A stretch of DNA of 64,000 nucleotides from Peromyscus leucopus (taxonomy: Eukaryota > Chordata > Mammalia > Rodentia > Cricetidae): contig NC_051083.1 of NCBI RefSeq assembly GCF_004664715.2, positions 122,206,971 through 122,270,970 of the forward strand, in the 5' to 3' direction. Under the pieces are notes generated by a model. The model searched no databases. It saw only the letters and a list, made by a program, of their open reading frames with translations, and was not told the origin of the DNA. Of this stretch, positions 1 to 11,718 are shown piece after piece. Position numbers and translations under genes: made by a program. The stretch's first letter is position 1, and each line of letters begins with the position of its first letter.

Positions 1-36
1 GCTGGGATTAAAGGCGTGCGCCACCACCGCCCGGCT
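1..36 (-). mobile_element. B1 SINE, 5' end only (cut by window edge)
   Basis: The first 36 bases are the reverse complement of the B1 head (the GGCGCACGCCTTTAATCCC region). The rest of the element lies outside the window. Confidence 0.85.
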
Positions 37-70
37 CAGCAGTACTTTAAAGTTCTTGTGTGTTGTTAGG

Positions 71-73
71 AAT

Positions 74-124
<51 letters not shown>

Positions 125-127
125 TTT
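71..127. repeat. (TTTA)n microsatellite, expanded tail of a B1
   Basis: About 14 TTTA units. Read on the minus strand this is (TAAA)n at the 3' end of the B1 that follows, so it is an expanded SINE A-tail. Confidence 0.9.
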
Positions 128-276
128 TTGGTTTTTCGAGACAGGGTTTCTCTGTGTAGCTTTGCGCCTTTCCTGGAACTCACTTGGTAGCCCAGGCTGG
201 CCTTGAACTCACAGAGATCCGCCTGGCTCTGCCTCCCGAGTGCTAGGATTACAGGCGTGCGCCACCACCGCCTCGC
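128..276 (-). mobile_element. B1 SINE, full length, with perfect TSD
   Basis: Reverse-complement B1 (7SL-derived), with the cricetid-type block CTTTGCGCCTTTCCTGG near its 3' end. The 11-bp TSD AGGAATTTATT is at 68-78 and 277-287, so tail plus element is one retroposition event. Confidence 0.95.
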
Positions 277-287
277 AGGAATTTATT

Positions 288-668
288 GTATGACTATGCT
301 ACATTTAGCTAACCCATTCACCAATCAATGGACATTCATTTGTGTTCATAATTTAGTTTATGAACCATAAAGGGTTTAGTCCATAGTTACTTGTACCCAT
401 GTGGTTGGGCAGAATATCACAGTAGCAAGAAATATTAGTGGAGATCTTTCACCCTACAGTGGACAGGAAAGAGTGAATGAATTAGGAACTAGAGGTCAGG
501 CATAACCTTTGAAGTCCTGCCCCCTGTGAACTATTTCTTCGAGCTAGGATCCAATTCCTAAAGTTTCCAAATCTTCCTAAAATACAGCTGAGGACCACGA
601 TCACAAACACATAAACCTGTAGGAGACATTCCATATTCCAACTACAAGAAAACAAAATGTGATGCACA
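288..668. other. Unassigned AT-rich sequence
   Basis: I see no repeat family, splice-flanked exon or ORF worth calling. The 61-aa frame at 482-667 (minus) has no recognisable features. Confidence 0.5.
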
Positions 669-1565
669 GATTAATTGCAATCCCCTACTAAAACTCCAAA
701 ATTTTACAGAAATTTAAAAATCCTAAAATTCATGCAGACCCACCAAGGATATAAAATAACCTCAATCAACTGTGATTTTTAAAAAATGAACAAATGAAGC
801 TGGAAGCATCACATATATTAAAATATATTACAGAGATATTGTAATTGGTGTGGCATTGGCATAAAAACAAATTCATAGACCAATGGAAAAAATTTGGGCT
901 ATGGATATTTTAAAAAGTTTAAATGGGATTGGTCTATTGTGGAAAGAAAATGTCTTAACTAGAGAACACAGGCTAGTAAGTAAAAAGTCCTTTGCCAGGA
1001 ATGGGCTATCTCTTTTGGAGTTGGTGACCATTAGGGTCCCATAGACCACCACCTCCAAGCATCACAGGCTATTGTCATTATTCTTGGTTTCACTCCAGAA
1101 CTTAATGGTAATCCTCTATTGCTGAAGATACCACATAATTAAGTCAGAGAACAATGAGTTATCAAATTGGTACTGACATGGAAACTTCATCCCTATAGGC
1201 TAACTTTCAAATTCTGAAAGATGCTATGCACACTGCCAGAGAAAAAAACTAATCATCAGTCTCACCCAGCTGTGAACCCTGCAAGCTACAGTGACTTGCC
1301 TGGTGAGATATGCCCGCTAGTGCAATAGTGTCATGAATGTTGTGGACTAACCAAATACTATCTGGTAAGATTTAAGGCTTGCTCCATGACATGGAACATG
1401 TAGATGGCAGTATTAACAAGTCCAAAAACCTGTGACTAGATGTGTCAGAGGTCCTAGAAAAGAAACTACTATTATTATTCTGTCAAATGGACATATTATT
1501 AAACTAACTCCTAATAACTTGTTTTACCCATAGATTAGTGAAGCTCTCAATCTAGTTCCAGATCT
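669..1565 (+). mobile_element. Old L1 fragment: decayed ORF2 piece then 3' UTR
   Basis: 669-890 resembles the L1 ORF2 stretch downstream of the reverse transcriptase core (from 'CAATCCC...' to 'ATAGACCAATGG'), full of indels. From about 1015 the sequence is homologous to the rodent L1 3'-UTR module at 24930-25400, sharing 'CTGTGAACCCTGCAAGCTA'-like and 'AAAACCTGTGACT'-like blocks. The ORF2 C-terminal part expected between them is missing, so this is either one L1 with an internal deletion or two pieces. Confidence 0.65.
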
Positions 1566-1839
1566 CCCTTTAACTATCACCAGTGGCATCTAGCTGTACA
1601 CAGGTTGCCTAGAGACTGAGCACACTTTCCCCCACCCTGCAGAAAAAACGGCAGATAGCTTGGACAGATAGGAGCCACAGGAACAGAGAAGACAGTTTCC
1701 TCATTCCATGATCTGTATTACCAATACAATGATGGTTCTAAAGCATTCTCCCATTCTAGGTCTTATGCAGCTTCTCTGCATTAAAACATTTGATGTATCC
1801 CTAGCATTTACATGATATAATATAAACATTCTCCTTAAT
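1566..1839. other. Unassigned sequence
   Basis: No recognisable feature. Confidence 0.4.
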
Positions 1840-1965
1840 TTATTTTTATTTTCTGTGGATGTGTGTTTTGCCTCAATCTACATCTGTGCACCATGTGAAT
1901 GCTTGGAGCCTGCAAAGACCAGAAGAAAGTATCAGATCCTCTGGAACCAGAGTTCCAGGCAGTTA
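1840..1965 (-). mobile_element. B3 SINE, 3' half
   Basis: Reverse-complement B3 body with blocks like TGTGCACCATGTGAATGC and GATCCTCTGGAACCAGAG. The tRNA-like head is absent, so the element is truncated at its 5' end. Confidence 0.7.
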
Positions 1966-4084
1966 TAATATTATTTATATTACTTACATTGTGTAGTTTT
2001 TAAAAGTGTTCATATGCTTGCCATGAATTCCTACCACTCACTTTTCCCATTGCTGTTTTTCACCATTCACACTCCACCTACAAGAAATTACTGACTATCC
2101 CATGAACTATTATCGGCCATAATTCCCCTCTGAGATCTATAGCACTTTATAATTTATCTATAATGCAGTCTTTTAGAATGGATAGGGGCACCCCTGTGTA
2201 AATTATTGCACGTATGTACTTAGGAAATAGTGTAGGTTTCTTTAGAGACTCAAAGGTGTTACTCAAAGTAACACCGATGGTTACTACATAGAGCAAGTGA
2301 TGCAACAAATTTCAGCTACTGGAAACTGTGGATGCATCTAAATGCTAAGAATGATTCATTACCCACCTTTATGTCCCCAATACCTACAATGATGCTCTGC
2401 AAGCTGAGATTCATGATTGTTGTTTAAGAGTGAATAGAAAGATTCTTAGGCACAAAAATGGTAAATTGAAATCAGAGGACTGTATTTTTATTTATTATTT
2501 TTCTATATTCTTTCTTCCCATTCATATATACAAGATCTACCCTAATGATGTTTTTTTTTCAATCGCCTCCTCTTTGTATCTAGTACTTTATTCTAGATCA
2601 TCAAAGCACCATGAAAAATTTACAATTTGTTCCCATTAGTTGCTTCTCTAGAAATACTGCAATGCAGGTATCACTACCCTTCTCAGTAGTTTCTCACAAG
2701 TAACTTCAAAAAGACCCACATCAGCCTCCCATATTCTAGCCTCTACTTTTCATAACAAACTTTCCAATCTAGTCAGTGGATTCTGGTATGGTAAATTAAA
2801 CATACTTCATATATTCCCTTGTTTAGAGCTTCATCTACTATATTCTTTCCATCTAGAAGTAAAAGGCACTTTACCATTCCCTTGTTCATCTAGAGTCCCA
2901 CCTCTTCTACAGAGTCTGCTAAACATATCTCCTTGAAAGTGCCTGTCTCCTCCATACTCCACTGCACTTACTAAAACTCTCACTCACGGAAATTAAATAT
3001 GCTATATTGTAAGGAACGTCACTTTATTCTCAATTGAATTATTGACTATTGAGAGCAAGGATACAAGTCTTTTCTTTTTATTTTGTTTGGTTTTTGTTGT
3101 CTTTACAAAACCTAAGCTATTTGTCTTTAAATAGTAGACTCTAAATAAACCATGATGGTAATGATGTGGTTGCTGTCGTTAGTGTGGTTGAATCTTTTCT
3201 TTCTTGTGCCAGTTAACCTCAAATTGAAATTAGCAAAGCCAGTTGTGCTCTCTTTCTTACTAAGAAGACTTGATACAAACAGAAAGAAGACACCATTTCC
3301 AGATTCCCCTATGTCTGCAAAGGAAAGGGGGACTGTTTGTAAGGGGACTGTTAGTGGAATGTTATAGACAGGCAGAGAGGAACTTAGACAAACAGCTTTA
3401 TTTCTTGTTTAAGATTGTTTAGACAAGGAATTTGACAGAGGTACAAATTTTCGGTGCATATTGTGAAAAGACCTCACAAAACTGGCATAGAGTTTTCCCC
3501 CACCCACTTCTCAAGCTCTCAGTACTGTACTACAGGAGATGCTTAGGGCAGACCAAATTGACTCACTAATTCTCCTGTCCACATGAGTGGAGGCAATATT
3601 TTTTTAAATAGGAAATCATGTAAGTGTGATATCTCCAAGTTTAATCACATCACCCATGCACTACAGCAGTGATATCCTGAAGTAGATTGTATGCAATATC
3701 CCATTCATACAGATATTGTCACCAATGCTACAATATCATTCAGATAAGGGACTGTAGGTGACTTGCTCAATATGAAATGACTATGAAAAGTCATGCTTGC
3801 TCCTTTCTTTATTGATGTATATTCATTCTACATAGAGCTAGTCCCATAAGACAATTATAACAACTATACACACACAATAATATATAATAATAGTGACTAT
3901 ATATAATGTATCATATATTATATATAATTATATAATACATAATATAACAGTAATATATATAAGAATATTTATCATATTATTCCTTTTCATATCTTTCACA
4001 TTCTCTCCTCTCTTCTCCCTTCCTCTAGTCTTCTCCTTCCCCAGCTTCCCTTTTGCTTTCATGCCTTGCATGTATAAATGATTC
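1966..4084. other. Unassigned AT-rich sequence
   Basis: About 2.1 kb without a repeat I can name. It contains short frames only (69 aa at 2430, 71 aa at 3152) with no domain-like composition. A TATA-rich low-complexity patch lies at about 3870-3975. Confidence 0.5.
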
Positions 4085-4340
4085 TCTATATATAAAATCT
4101 AGATTCAGCCTGACAAAGAAAACATGAAATATTTGTCTTTCTAAGTATGGCTTATTTAATTTAACATGGTGATTTTTAGTTGTATCCATTCTCCTAAAAA
4201 TGGCACGGTTTCCTTCTTCCTATGGATGAAGAAAACCCATTTCATACATACTACATGTTTTCATCCCTTCATCTGTTCATGGACACATAGGAAAATCACA
4301 CCTTCTCTTTAAACAGCAAATTCACTATGATCTTTTTCAC
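4085..4340 (-). mobile_element. Old L1 ORF2 3' end / 3' UTR fragment
   Basis: In reverse complement this matches the L1 ORF2 end in order: 'CATCTGTTCATGGACAC' (the 'MDKENVVHI'-type region of mammalian L1s) and a 'CCTTCTTCCTATGG...' block. Heavily diverged. Confidence 0.55.
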
Positions 4341-4527
4341 ATGTGCTCAACGAGTCACTACTTAGGACCCAAGTAAGATAGGTACCATTGAAATAAAAAG
4401 ACTTACTTTCTCCTCTACAGCATGTGCACAGTTCCACATATTAGATATTTGCATAGCCTTACATACTATTGCCCATCAAGCTGTGCCTCCATGTATGCAG
4501 GGTCAGTTTCTTTCAAGCTTTTTAGAT

Positions 4528-4531
4528 TTGT

Positions 4532-4566
<35 letters not shown>

Positions 4567-4584
4567 TTATTTATTTATCTATTA
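4528..4584. repeat. (TTTA)n microsatellite
   Basis: About 13 TTTA units with one TATTA interruption. It adjoins the 3' end of the minus-strand B3 that follows and is probably its expanded A-tail. Confidence 0.85.
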
Positions 4585-4636
4585 TATAATTTTTATGCAT
4601 ACAAATATTTTGCCTACACACATATGCACATGTATA

Positions 4637-4687
<51 letters not shown>

Positions 4688-4852
4688 ATCCTAGGCATGC
4701 CTGGTGCCTATGGAAGTTGAAAAAAGGGTTGATCCCCTGGAATTGAAGTTACAAATGGTTGTGAGTCACCATATGCATACTGGGAATTGAGCCACAGTCC
4801 TCTACAAGAGCAACAAGTGCTCTTAACCACTGAGCTACCTCTCCAGCACTAA
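4585..4852 (-). mobile_element. B3 SINE with internal (TG)n
   Basis: Reverse-complement B3: body 'GATCCCCTGGAATTGAAGTTAC' shortened here, then the tRNA-like head ending GAGCTACCTCTCCAGCAC at about 4850. The GT-rich stretch of the body has expanded to about 24 TG units. Confidence 0.9.
4639..4687. repeat. (TG)n microsatellite
   Basis: About 24 uninterrupted TG units inside the B3 element. Confidence 0.97.
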
Positions 4853-4904
4853 GCAGTTTTCATTCATTCTTTTATGTACACCTTGTCCATTTTTAAGCAG
4901 TTGT

Positions 4905-5308
4905 ATTAGTTTACCAGGATTGGTATAATTAAACACAATCAACTTAATGGCTTAAATCATCAGATATGTATTTCTCCTCAGTTCTAATGGCTGAAAGTCC
5001 AAAGTCAAGATGTTGGTGAGGCCATAACTCTCCAGTGACACCTCTGCTTGATTTCAATTTGCTTTGTGGCACCATACTTCATGTCCCCATGTCCTCATAG
5101 AAGTGTCTTCTCTCTATGTATGTCTGTGTCTCTTTTCCTGATCCTATGAGACAACTAATTCTATTGGATTAGGCTCATCTTACATGAACATGACCTCTTC
5201 TTAACTTGATTGAATCTGAGAGGACTCTACTTCCAAATAATTTTATATTCACAGGGGAATTAATACTTCACTACACCCTTTGTGGGGGACACATTTCAAC
5301 CCACAAAA
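4905..5308. mobile_element. Ancient LTR-like repeat (TGTATTAGTTTCC-type)
   Basis: Starts TGTATTAGTTTACCAGGAT and runs through 'CACAGTTCTGGAGGC'-like, 'TATTGGATTAGGC' and 'GACACATTTCAACCCA' blocks, in the order of an old mammalian interspersed repeat that I cannot name with certainty (MLT/MaLR-like). Related pieces lie at 58553-58705 and possibly 61945-62398. Confidence 0.55.
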
Positions 5309-5448
5309 AATGAGTAAGACACTTTGTACTTACTGACTTCTGTTGAGTTGAGTAGACCACAATGTTATAATTTGAGTCCTATTTAATGTGCCATGACATT
5401 TTCTTGAGTGCTCAGAGAGATGTGTATGTTAAATAGTTTGGAGTTTTT

Positions 5449-5606
5449 TTTTTTTTTTTTTTTTGGTTTTCCGAGACAGGGTTTCTCTTGTTAGCTTTGC
5501 GCCTTTCTGGAACTCACTTGTAGCCAGCTGCCTCGAACTCACAGAGATCCGCCTGCCTTTGCCTCCCGAGTGCTGGGATTAAAGACGTGCGCCACCACGG
5601 CCCGGC
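5449..5606 (-). mobile_element. B1 SINE with 15-bp TSD
   Basis: Full-length reverse-complement B1 behind a T-tract. It carries several small deletions, for example in the CTCTGTGTAGC block. The TSD TAGTTTGGAGTTTTT is at about 5434-5448 and 5609-5623. Confidence 0.93.
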
Positions 5607-5623
5607 TGTAGTTTGGAGTTTTT

Positions 5624-7615
5624 AAAAGTGCTTTACAACTGTAATGAAGTGCCACGTAACTATGGAGAAAGATGTTCTCAGGACCTTTTCAGCTTACTAA
5701 GAAAACATTTCCAAGACAGAGGTTAAGACATAGCAAGAAGGAAACAAATTAACCCAGAAAATTACATTTCACCAATTTTTTTTTCCTGTTTTAAAGTCCT
5801 AGTGCTTGTTGATAAATAAATTCCCACGAATACAAGTTCTTTCATCATAACAAATGGGTTTGCCCCTAGCTGAGTATTTTTAAAGGTCATTCACATTAGA
5901 TCAAAAATGGAAAGATAAAAAGTATGATGATTATACCAATAAAAGCATTTTCTCTCTGAGTTGCAACATCTCCAGTGGGACCTTTGACTCACAGGTAGTA
6001 CCAATAACTCTTCAACAGTTACTTTCTCATAGACCTGACGAATATGAGCAATCTGCATCCTTTGAAAAAAAATCTACTTTTTAACCTAAAATGATGTAAA
6101 GTACTGAAAAATCTGCCCTCTTCATTTTTTATTACTAGTCTCTCTACTTACACATCAAAGACATTCCAAGGAACGGAGAGCCAGCACATTAATGTTCTTT
6201 CAGCATTGAAACTAAATCCCACCATACGTGTTTATAATGCTAAAGGTAACTAACAATCAGAAATGCCAGTGTCTTTCAAAGTCAAATTTGGCATTAGAAA
6301 ATTACACTGGATTGTGATAAAGGAATCGTGTCTTCATATTAACCAAGGAAAATTTAATTAAGAAAAGAGTTACTTATGAGATTAGTTAGTTGGAATCAAC
6401 GTTGTTGACTAAAACCTCCCAAGTATGTCTCCCCAGGAAGTCAAGATGTCACTATGAGATTCACTGAATTTATCATACCACAAATCCACGTATGCTGCAC
6501 TAAAAAGAATGGCCTCCCCTCAGCAAAGCAAAGGAAACATCAACCTGAATGTGGTACCCCCAAACTGAATCAAAGTGTTCAGTAATCACCATTGTACGTG
6601 GCTGGCTAGTCATGATGGAAGAATGAAGTGACTGTGTGCCTTCTGAGCAAATCTGTTGCCTTGCAAGGTGGAAAGCAAGATCACACTCACATATATCAGA
6701 TGTCTGATAGCATAGATGTGAATGAGAGAAGACCCTTGACATTGAGGAAAATTGTCAGTTCTCTCACATGAAGAAAGGCACTGACATCTGAATCTAAGGA
6801 AGCTCATAGCTTCCCTATTCTTCCCACTAAAAACATGAAAGAGTTCTCTAGAGAAAAATGAAACTGAAAAACCAAGAAGAATAAAGAGAGTGTTTAGATT
6901 TGATGGGTCCTTTGTAGTCAGAAGACCTATTGTTTAATTTGTGATCTTGGTGAACTCAACTTAATACATTGCATTGTCCAGTAGTTGTAGGCAGAGATAA
7001 TATATATTACATTGTCCAATTAAATGGCAATGATAACTCATATGAGAGAGTGTGCCTGGAACATTTGACAGATAATGAAGAGACTGGGGAGGCTAGCATG
7101 GCAGGAAGGCAAGAGATAATGTAGGACCTTGTAGAACATTATAAGAATTTTTTGTTTCAGCCTAAGTAAAATACAGTGTGAATGTACAGTTTTAAATAAA
7201 ATACCTCACTAAAACAATCCCTATGAAAGTAGACCATGAGGCTAGGGAATGAAAGGAAGCAGAGGAATGAGAAGGCTAGTGCAATCATGTAAGTAAAGGA
7301 AGACGGTGGCTTAGATATGTATCATAGTGGTGGGAGTGAGAAAAAAATCAAGAATGATAGAACAAGACAAAGGGAAACAAAAAAGAATGGGGGGACGGAA
7401 AGTGAAAGGGGAAAAACAGTAAAGATATTAGGGTAGAATGAAAGGAATTTTGTCTAACGGATTGGATGAGTAAAAGAGAATAAACATCACTAAAGTATCA
7501 AAGGGTTTCCCTATGTTTATATTTATACCTACTTTATTAAAAATGAATAGTTGAGTTGGCATTATCTGTTATCTGGGAAAGAGTTGAGAGAGCAGATCAG
7601 GGAGTGAAAGTAAAT
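5624..7615. other. Unassigned sequence
   Basis: About 2 kb with no repeat I recognise. The minus-strand frames at 6500-6807 are short, overlap each other and lack recognisable motifs. From 7080 to 7500 the plus strand becomes purine-rich (many GAAAGG and GGGAAA runs). Confidence 0.5.
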
Positions 7616-7654
7616 GAGAAGTTCTGTTTGGTTTTTTGTTGTTGTTGTTGTGTT

Positions 7655-7815
7655 TTTTTTTTTTTTTTGGTTTTTCGAGACAGGGTTTCTCTGTGTAGCT
7701 TTGTGCCTTTCCTGGCGCTTACTTGGTAGCCCAGGCTGGCCTCGAACTCACAGAGATCCGCCTGGCTCTGCCTCCCGAGTGCTGGGATTAAAGGCGTGCG
7801 CCACCACCGCCCGGC
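7655..7815 (-). mobile_element. Young B1 SINE with 14-bp TSD
   Basis: Near-consensus reverse-complement B1. The perfect TSD GAGAAGTTCTGTTT is at 7616-7629 and 7816-7829. A (TTG)n tract precedes the T-run. Confidence 0.96.
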
Positions 7816-7829
7816 GAGAAGTTCTGTTT

Positions 7830-8400
7830 TTAACATGTTAGCTTACAGATATTTGTGAGCTATTCAAGATGTGCCTCACACAAGTATGGACTTTGGTGAG
7901 CATATTTAGACAAGTGCTATGTATCTACAAAACTGGAAAAATAATCACAGGAGTTAAGATAAATATTTTTGAAAAGCCCAAGGTGTAAGCTTTAGCCACT
8001 CCAAAGACATGAAGTATCCTTCTGACTATTTCAGTATCATCAATGAAACAGGGAATATGAACTTTATATGACTGAGAAGTTTAAGGAAGTCTCAGGTGTT
8101 TGAAGAAAGACTAGAATATGTGAAACATTCATGTGGGGAAGTGGTTGCAGAAACTGAAGTAGGAAAAAGTGATGTCATTATTAGGTGGTACCTTGGGTCT
8201 ACTTACAGTTCACAAAAATAATCAGCAAGAATGTTCCCTCTCATGTCAGGTGCAATTGCACAGGTAAACGCACTAAGGCAGAGATTCACTTAATAAGGGC
8301 TGCACTTTCGGCATTTGAGAAATGGAGGCAAATGGTTAGAGGGCATATTTTCACAGGAATCAATACAATGATTGAGCATGTAATTTAAACTGGGGAAAGA
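7830..8400. other. Unassigned sequence
   Basis: No repeat or exon recognised. The short frame at 8185-8388 has no features. Confidence 0.4.
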
Positions 8401-8404
8401 GGAG

Positions 8405-8797
8405 ATAAAGCACAAACCTAGGGAAGAGGGATTCTAAATTGAGAAAATGTCTCCATAATATTGGCCTGTAGGCAAGTCTGTGGTGCATTTTCTTGACTGA
8501 CAATTGATGTGGGAGGGCCCAGCTAACTATGGTTGGTGGCACCTTTGGGCAGTTGGTCTAGGATGGTATGAGAATTTAGGCCAAGCAAGGAAGCCATGGA
8601 GAGTAAGCCAGTAGGGAGCAGTCCTCCATGGCTGCTACTTCAGGCAATCATCTGTTTCCAAATTCCTGTCCTGCTTGAGTTCCTGCCCTGATTTCCGTAA
8701 GTGATGGAATATGATCTGAGATTTGTAAGATTAAATAAGTCCTTTCCTCCTAAGCTGCTTTAGGTTATGGTGTTTATCACAGCAATGTCCTAAGACA
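8405..8797 (+). mobile_element. MaLR-like rodent LTR, diverged
   Basis: Shares blocks with the LTR at 29543-30687: AATTGAGAAAATGTCTCC, CTGTAGGCAAG, GGAGGGCCCAGC, 'AGTTCCTGCCCTG', then an 'ATCACAGCAATGTCCTAAGACA'-type end. The 5' terminus is degraded. The family name is uncertain. Confidence 0.6.
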
Positions 8798-8859
8798 ATG
8801 CTTTTCCCAGACAAGGTGGGCTATCAAATAAAAAGCCCAGTACCAATTATAGTTACTTT

Positions 8860-9030
8860 TTTTGAGTTGTAGGTCAGTAGGACCCCATGGACCACCTCAA
8901 GCTTCCCAAGGTATTGAAAGTGTTCAGTGGGTTAACCGACACAAAAACCTTTCTCCTCAAGCTGATTAGGTTATGATATTTGATCACATCAATAGAAACT
9001 CTACCTGAGACAATAGCTGAGAAACAGTGA
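8860..9030 (+). mobile_element. L1 3'-UTR scrap plus LTR-end-like scrap
   Basis: 8862-8925 contains 'GACCCCATGGACCACCTC', matching the start of the rodent L1 3'-UTR module also seen at 1030-1060. The tail at 8955-9020 resembles a MaLR-like LTR 3' end. Confidence 0.4.
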
Positions 9031-9314
9031 GTCATAAGAGAACATACATAAACATCTAACTCCATATCAACTACTTAGAAGAACTGGGGAGAAAGAAAGA
9101 CAAGTCCAAAAACATATCATGAAGATTTTAATATACATCAATTTGTAGAACAATGGAATAAGGCAGCACACAGGTCTTATAAGTATTGAGCAATAGCAAG
9201 AAAATCCATCAGTATTCATTTCCTTTTCTAAAGGAAGTGTGAGTTGGAGTAAAACCAACACTAGTTAAAAACAATGTTAGTTGCATACAGGAATATTAAT
9301 ATATTTAACAGAAT
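9031..9314. other. Unassigned sequence
   Basis: Nothing recognised. Confidence 0.4.

Positions 9315-9361
<47 letters not shown>
9315..9361. repeat. (TG)n microsatellite
   Basis: About 23 TG units, uninterrupted. A short GATA/GGTA-type tetranucleotide tract follows at 9374-9412. Confidence 0.97.
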
Positions 9362-9363
<2 letters not shown>

Positions 9364-9664
9364 GATTATTTTTAGATAGGTAGGTAGATTGATAGATAGA
9401 TAGACAGACATGCATTATGTAGTGATCCATCCGCTATTTGTTTCATAACTTCATTCCATTACCTGGCCAGTTCATTCCACTTTTCTCCATGTTAACTTTA
9501 TTTTTTAGGATTATTCATTCAGAAAATAATGTTTATTACATTTCTACAATTTCAATATGCAATATATTGTGAACCTTATTGCTATCCTCTCTAATTCTCC
9601 ATCCAGTTCTATATTTCTCACTGGCAATGGTAGTACAATTATTTTGGGGTATAACCTACCACTT

Positions 9665-9832
9665 AATTTTTTAATATTTTACTTATTTATTACATTTCCG
9701 TGTGAGGGTTTTGGATCCCTGAAACTGGAGTTACAGACAGTTGTGAGCTGCCACATGGGTACTAGGAATTGAACCCGGGTCCTCTGGAAGAGCAGCCAGT
9801 GCTCTTAACCACTGAGCCATCTTTCTAGTCCT
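9665..9832 (-). mobile_element. B3 SINE
   Basis: Reverse-complement B3: 'CTGGAGTTACAGACAGTTG', 'GAATTGAACCCGGGTCCTC' and a tRNA-like head ending CTCTTAACCACTGAGCCATC. The 3' part is shortened. Confidence 0.92.
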
Positions 9833-9842
9833 TAATTATCAA

Positions 9843-10036
9843 TTTCTAATTATATTTGAGGCCCACCCCATGGGAAGAAATACATATCTGGTACTGTGAA
9901 CCTGGAGAGGAAAACCTATGGCTGGGGATGTCACAGGCCCTAGGGTAAAACTTACAATTGATATTAGGCTAAACCAGTATGTAGTCAAACTAACTTTTAA
10001 ATATTCATATTCATACCATTATACTAACACTGCTAT
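9843..10036 (+). mobile_element. L1 3'-UTR fragment
   Basis: Homologous to 25250-25400: same order of 'TACTGTGAACCTGG', 'GGGGATGTCACAGGCCCTA' and 'TTTTAAATATTCAT' blocks. Confidence 0.6.
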
Positions 10037-10533
10037 ATATAGGGCCAGAGAAGATGATGGAGGTCTTTAAAGGGATATTTGAAGAATATATTCCCAGCAC
10101 AGTATTTCATTTGGTTTGTTTTTTCTAAAAATTCCCTATCAGTCCTGACGGAAGTGCATTTCACAGTACAGAGGGAGCAGGGTTAAAAAGATAGATCTAG
10201 ATATGGAGGAACAGTGTAAAAGATCATTGCACTGTGCTGCAACAGAGCAAACAGCAGAAGGAGGCCAGACGGGTTATATAAACAACTCTGTCTTGGAAAA
10301 AAAAGAAAGAAAGAAATTAAGTAACCCAAATCAGAAAGTTCAGACAAAGCTGGCAATGATAAGAGGGTCAAGTTGAAAAACTATACAAGCATACCATCAC
10401 AGGAAATGAAGAAGGGGGGAAGAGCTGGGGGAAGACATGAAAAGTGACATCATTCTGGAGGAAAGCCTAACTCAAATGGCGGAAGCTGACTATTTTCCTG
10501 GAAGGATTTCATGGTACAAAGTTAATGGTAAAT
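10037..10533. other. Unassigned sequence
   Basis: Nothing recognised beyond a short GAAA tract at about 10300. Confidence 0.4.
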
Positions 10534-10546
10534 AAAACAGGAGTTG

Positions 10547-10685
10547 AGCCAGGCATTGGTGGCGCACGCCTTTAATCCCAGCACTCGGGAGGCAGAGCCA
10601 GGCGGATCTCTGTGAGTTCGAGGCCAGCCTGGGCTACCAAGTGAGCTCCAGGAAAGGCGCAAAGCTACACAGAGAAACCCTGTCT

Positions 10686-10714
<29 letters not shown>
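10547..10714 (+). mobile_element. Young B1 SINE with long A-tail and TSD
   Basis: Near-consensus B1 (head 'GGTGGCGCACGCC', B-box region 'GAGTTCGAGGCC') with an A-tail of about 30 bases. The TSD AAAACAGGAGTTGA is at about 10533-10546 and 10713-10726. Confidence 0.95.
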
Positions 10715-10717
<3 letters not shown>

Positions 10718-10808
10718 AGGAGTTGAAGCAGAATAAAATCAAATCAGAGAATGAAGAGAGAAATGAAGGGACTAAGAAAACAAAATGAAATTCCATATAT
10801 TAATACTC

Positions 10809-11217
10809 TGTAACACAAATCTTAAAAGGTCTTATAATAAAAAAAATCAGAGCCAGATATTGGGGTGATGGTTGAAAGATCAGAGAAACAGAACAGCCAG
10901 CCACTAGTTCTTACCTCTACGAAATCCTCAACCTCAAGAGAGCGAGTTCCTGTTTCCTCATGCCTTATATATCTTTCTGTATCCTGCCATATTACATCCT
11001 GGGATTAAAGGTGTGTGTCACCACTGCCTGGTTCTGTTTCTCTCATGTAGCTCAGTGTGGCCTCGAACTCACAGAGATCCAGACTGATCTCTGCCTCCTA
11101 AGTGATAAGATTAAAGGTGCGTGCCACCACTGCCTGACCTATATGTCTAATCCAGTGGCTGGCTCTGTCCTTTGATCCCCAGGTAAGTTTTATTGGGGTG
11201 CATAACATATCACCACA
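10809..11217 (-). mobile_element. B1-bearing solo LTR, copy A
   Basis: Solo LTR of 409 bp with TG...CA ends. Perfect 6-bp TSD ATACTC at 10803-10808 and 11218-11223, as expected for ERV2 (class II) insertions. On the minus strand it starts TGTGGTGATATGTTATGC and ends near a degraded 'AATAAG...' block. The body holds two B1-head-like segments ('CACCTTTAATC...' and 'CACCTTTAATCCCAGG'), the first followed by a B1-like 'GAGTTCGAGGCCACACTG' stretch. No proviral interior is present. Confidence 0.85.
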
Positions 11218-11223
11218 ATACTC

Positions 11224-11478
11224 AGAATGCAATCAAATGAAAGCAGAAAAAAGGAAATAAGCTGAATGAAGAAAGTATTTTAGATAATGAATATGGATGA
11301 AAAAGAACATCACACAACCAGAGGAAAACGATAAATAAGGAGCACAGATAAAGGTGATCAGACACTGAATCTTTAAAATAAGGAGTAATGCCCTAAAGAA
11401 AAGGCCAGGCCTTCCAATCAAAGGGCTTACTACACATAAGTAAACATAAACACAATGCAGAAACATCATACCATATTT
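11224..11478. other. Unassigned sequence
   Basis: No repeat recognised. The minus-strand frame at 11233-11469 is hydrophobic by composition only. Confidence 0.4.
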
Positions 11479-11479
11479 T

Positions 11480-11700
11480 TGGGGACTAAGAGATTGCTCA
11501 GTGGTGAAGCATGTTCACTGCTCTTGCAGAGGACCTAGGTTCTGTTCCCCACAACTGCATGGTGGCCCACAAACTCCTAGAACTCCAGCTCCAGGGGATC
11601 TAGTGCCTCTTCTGACCTCCACAATCTCCTGCATGCATGTGGCACACATACATACATTCAAGCAAATACACATATACATTAAATAAATAGATAAATAATC
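11480..11700 (+). mobile_element. B3 SINE
   Basis: tRNA-like head 'GAGATTGCTCAGTGG', 'CTGCTCTTGCAGAGGACC', then 'CTCCAGCTCCAGGGGATC' and an A-rich tail with AAATAAATAG. Confidence 0.92.
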
Positions 11701-11718
11701 TTTGAAACCCATTTCTAT

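Noticed and set aside
7597..7841. 75-79-codon frames on both strands
   Set aside because: Translations of a young B1 SINE, including the usual B1-type peptide on the plus strand. Same for 36549-36845 and 37874-38068.
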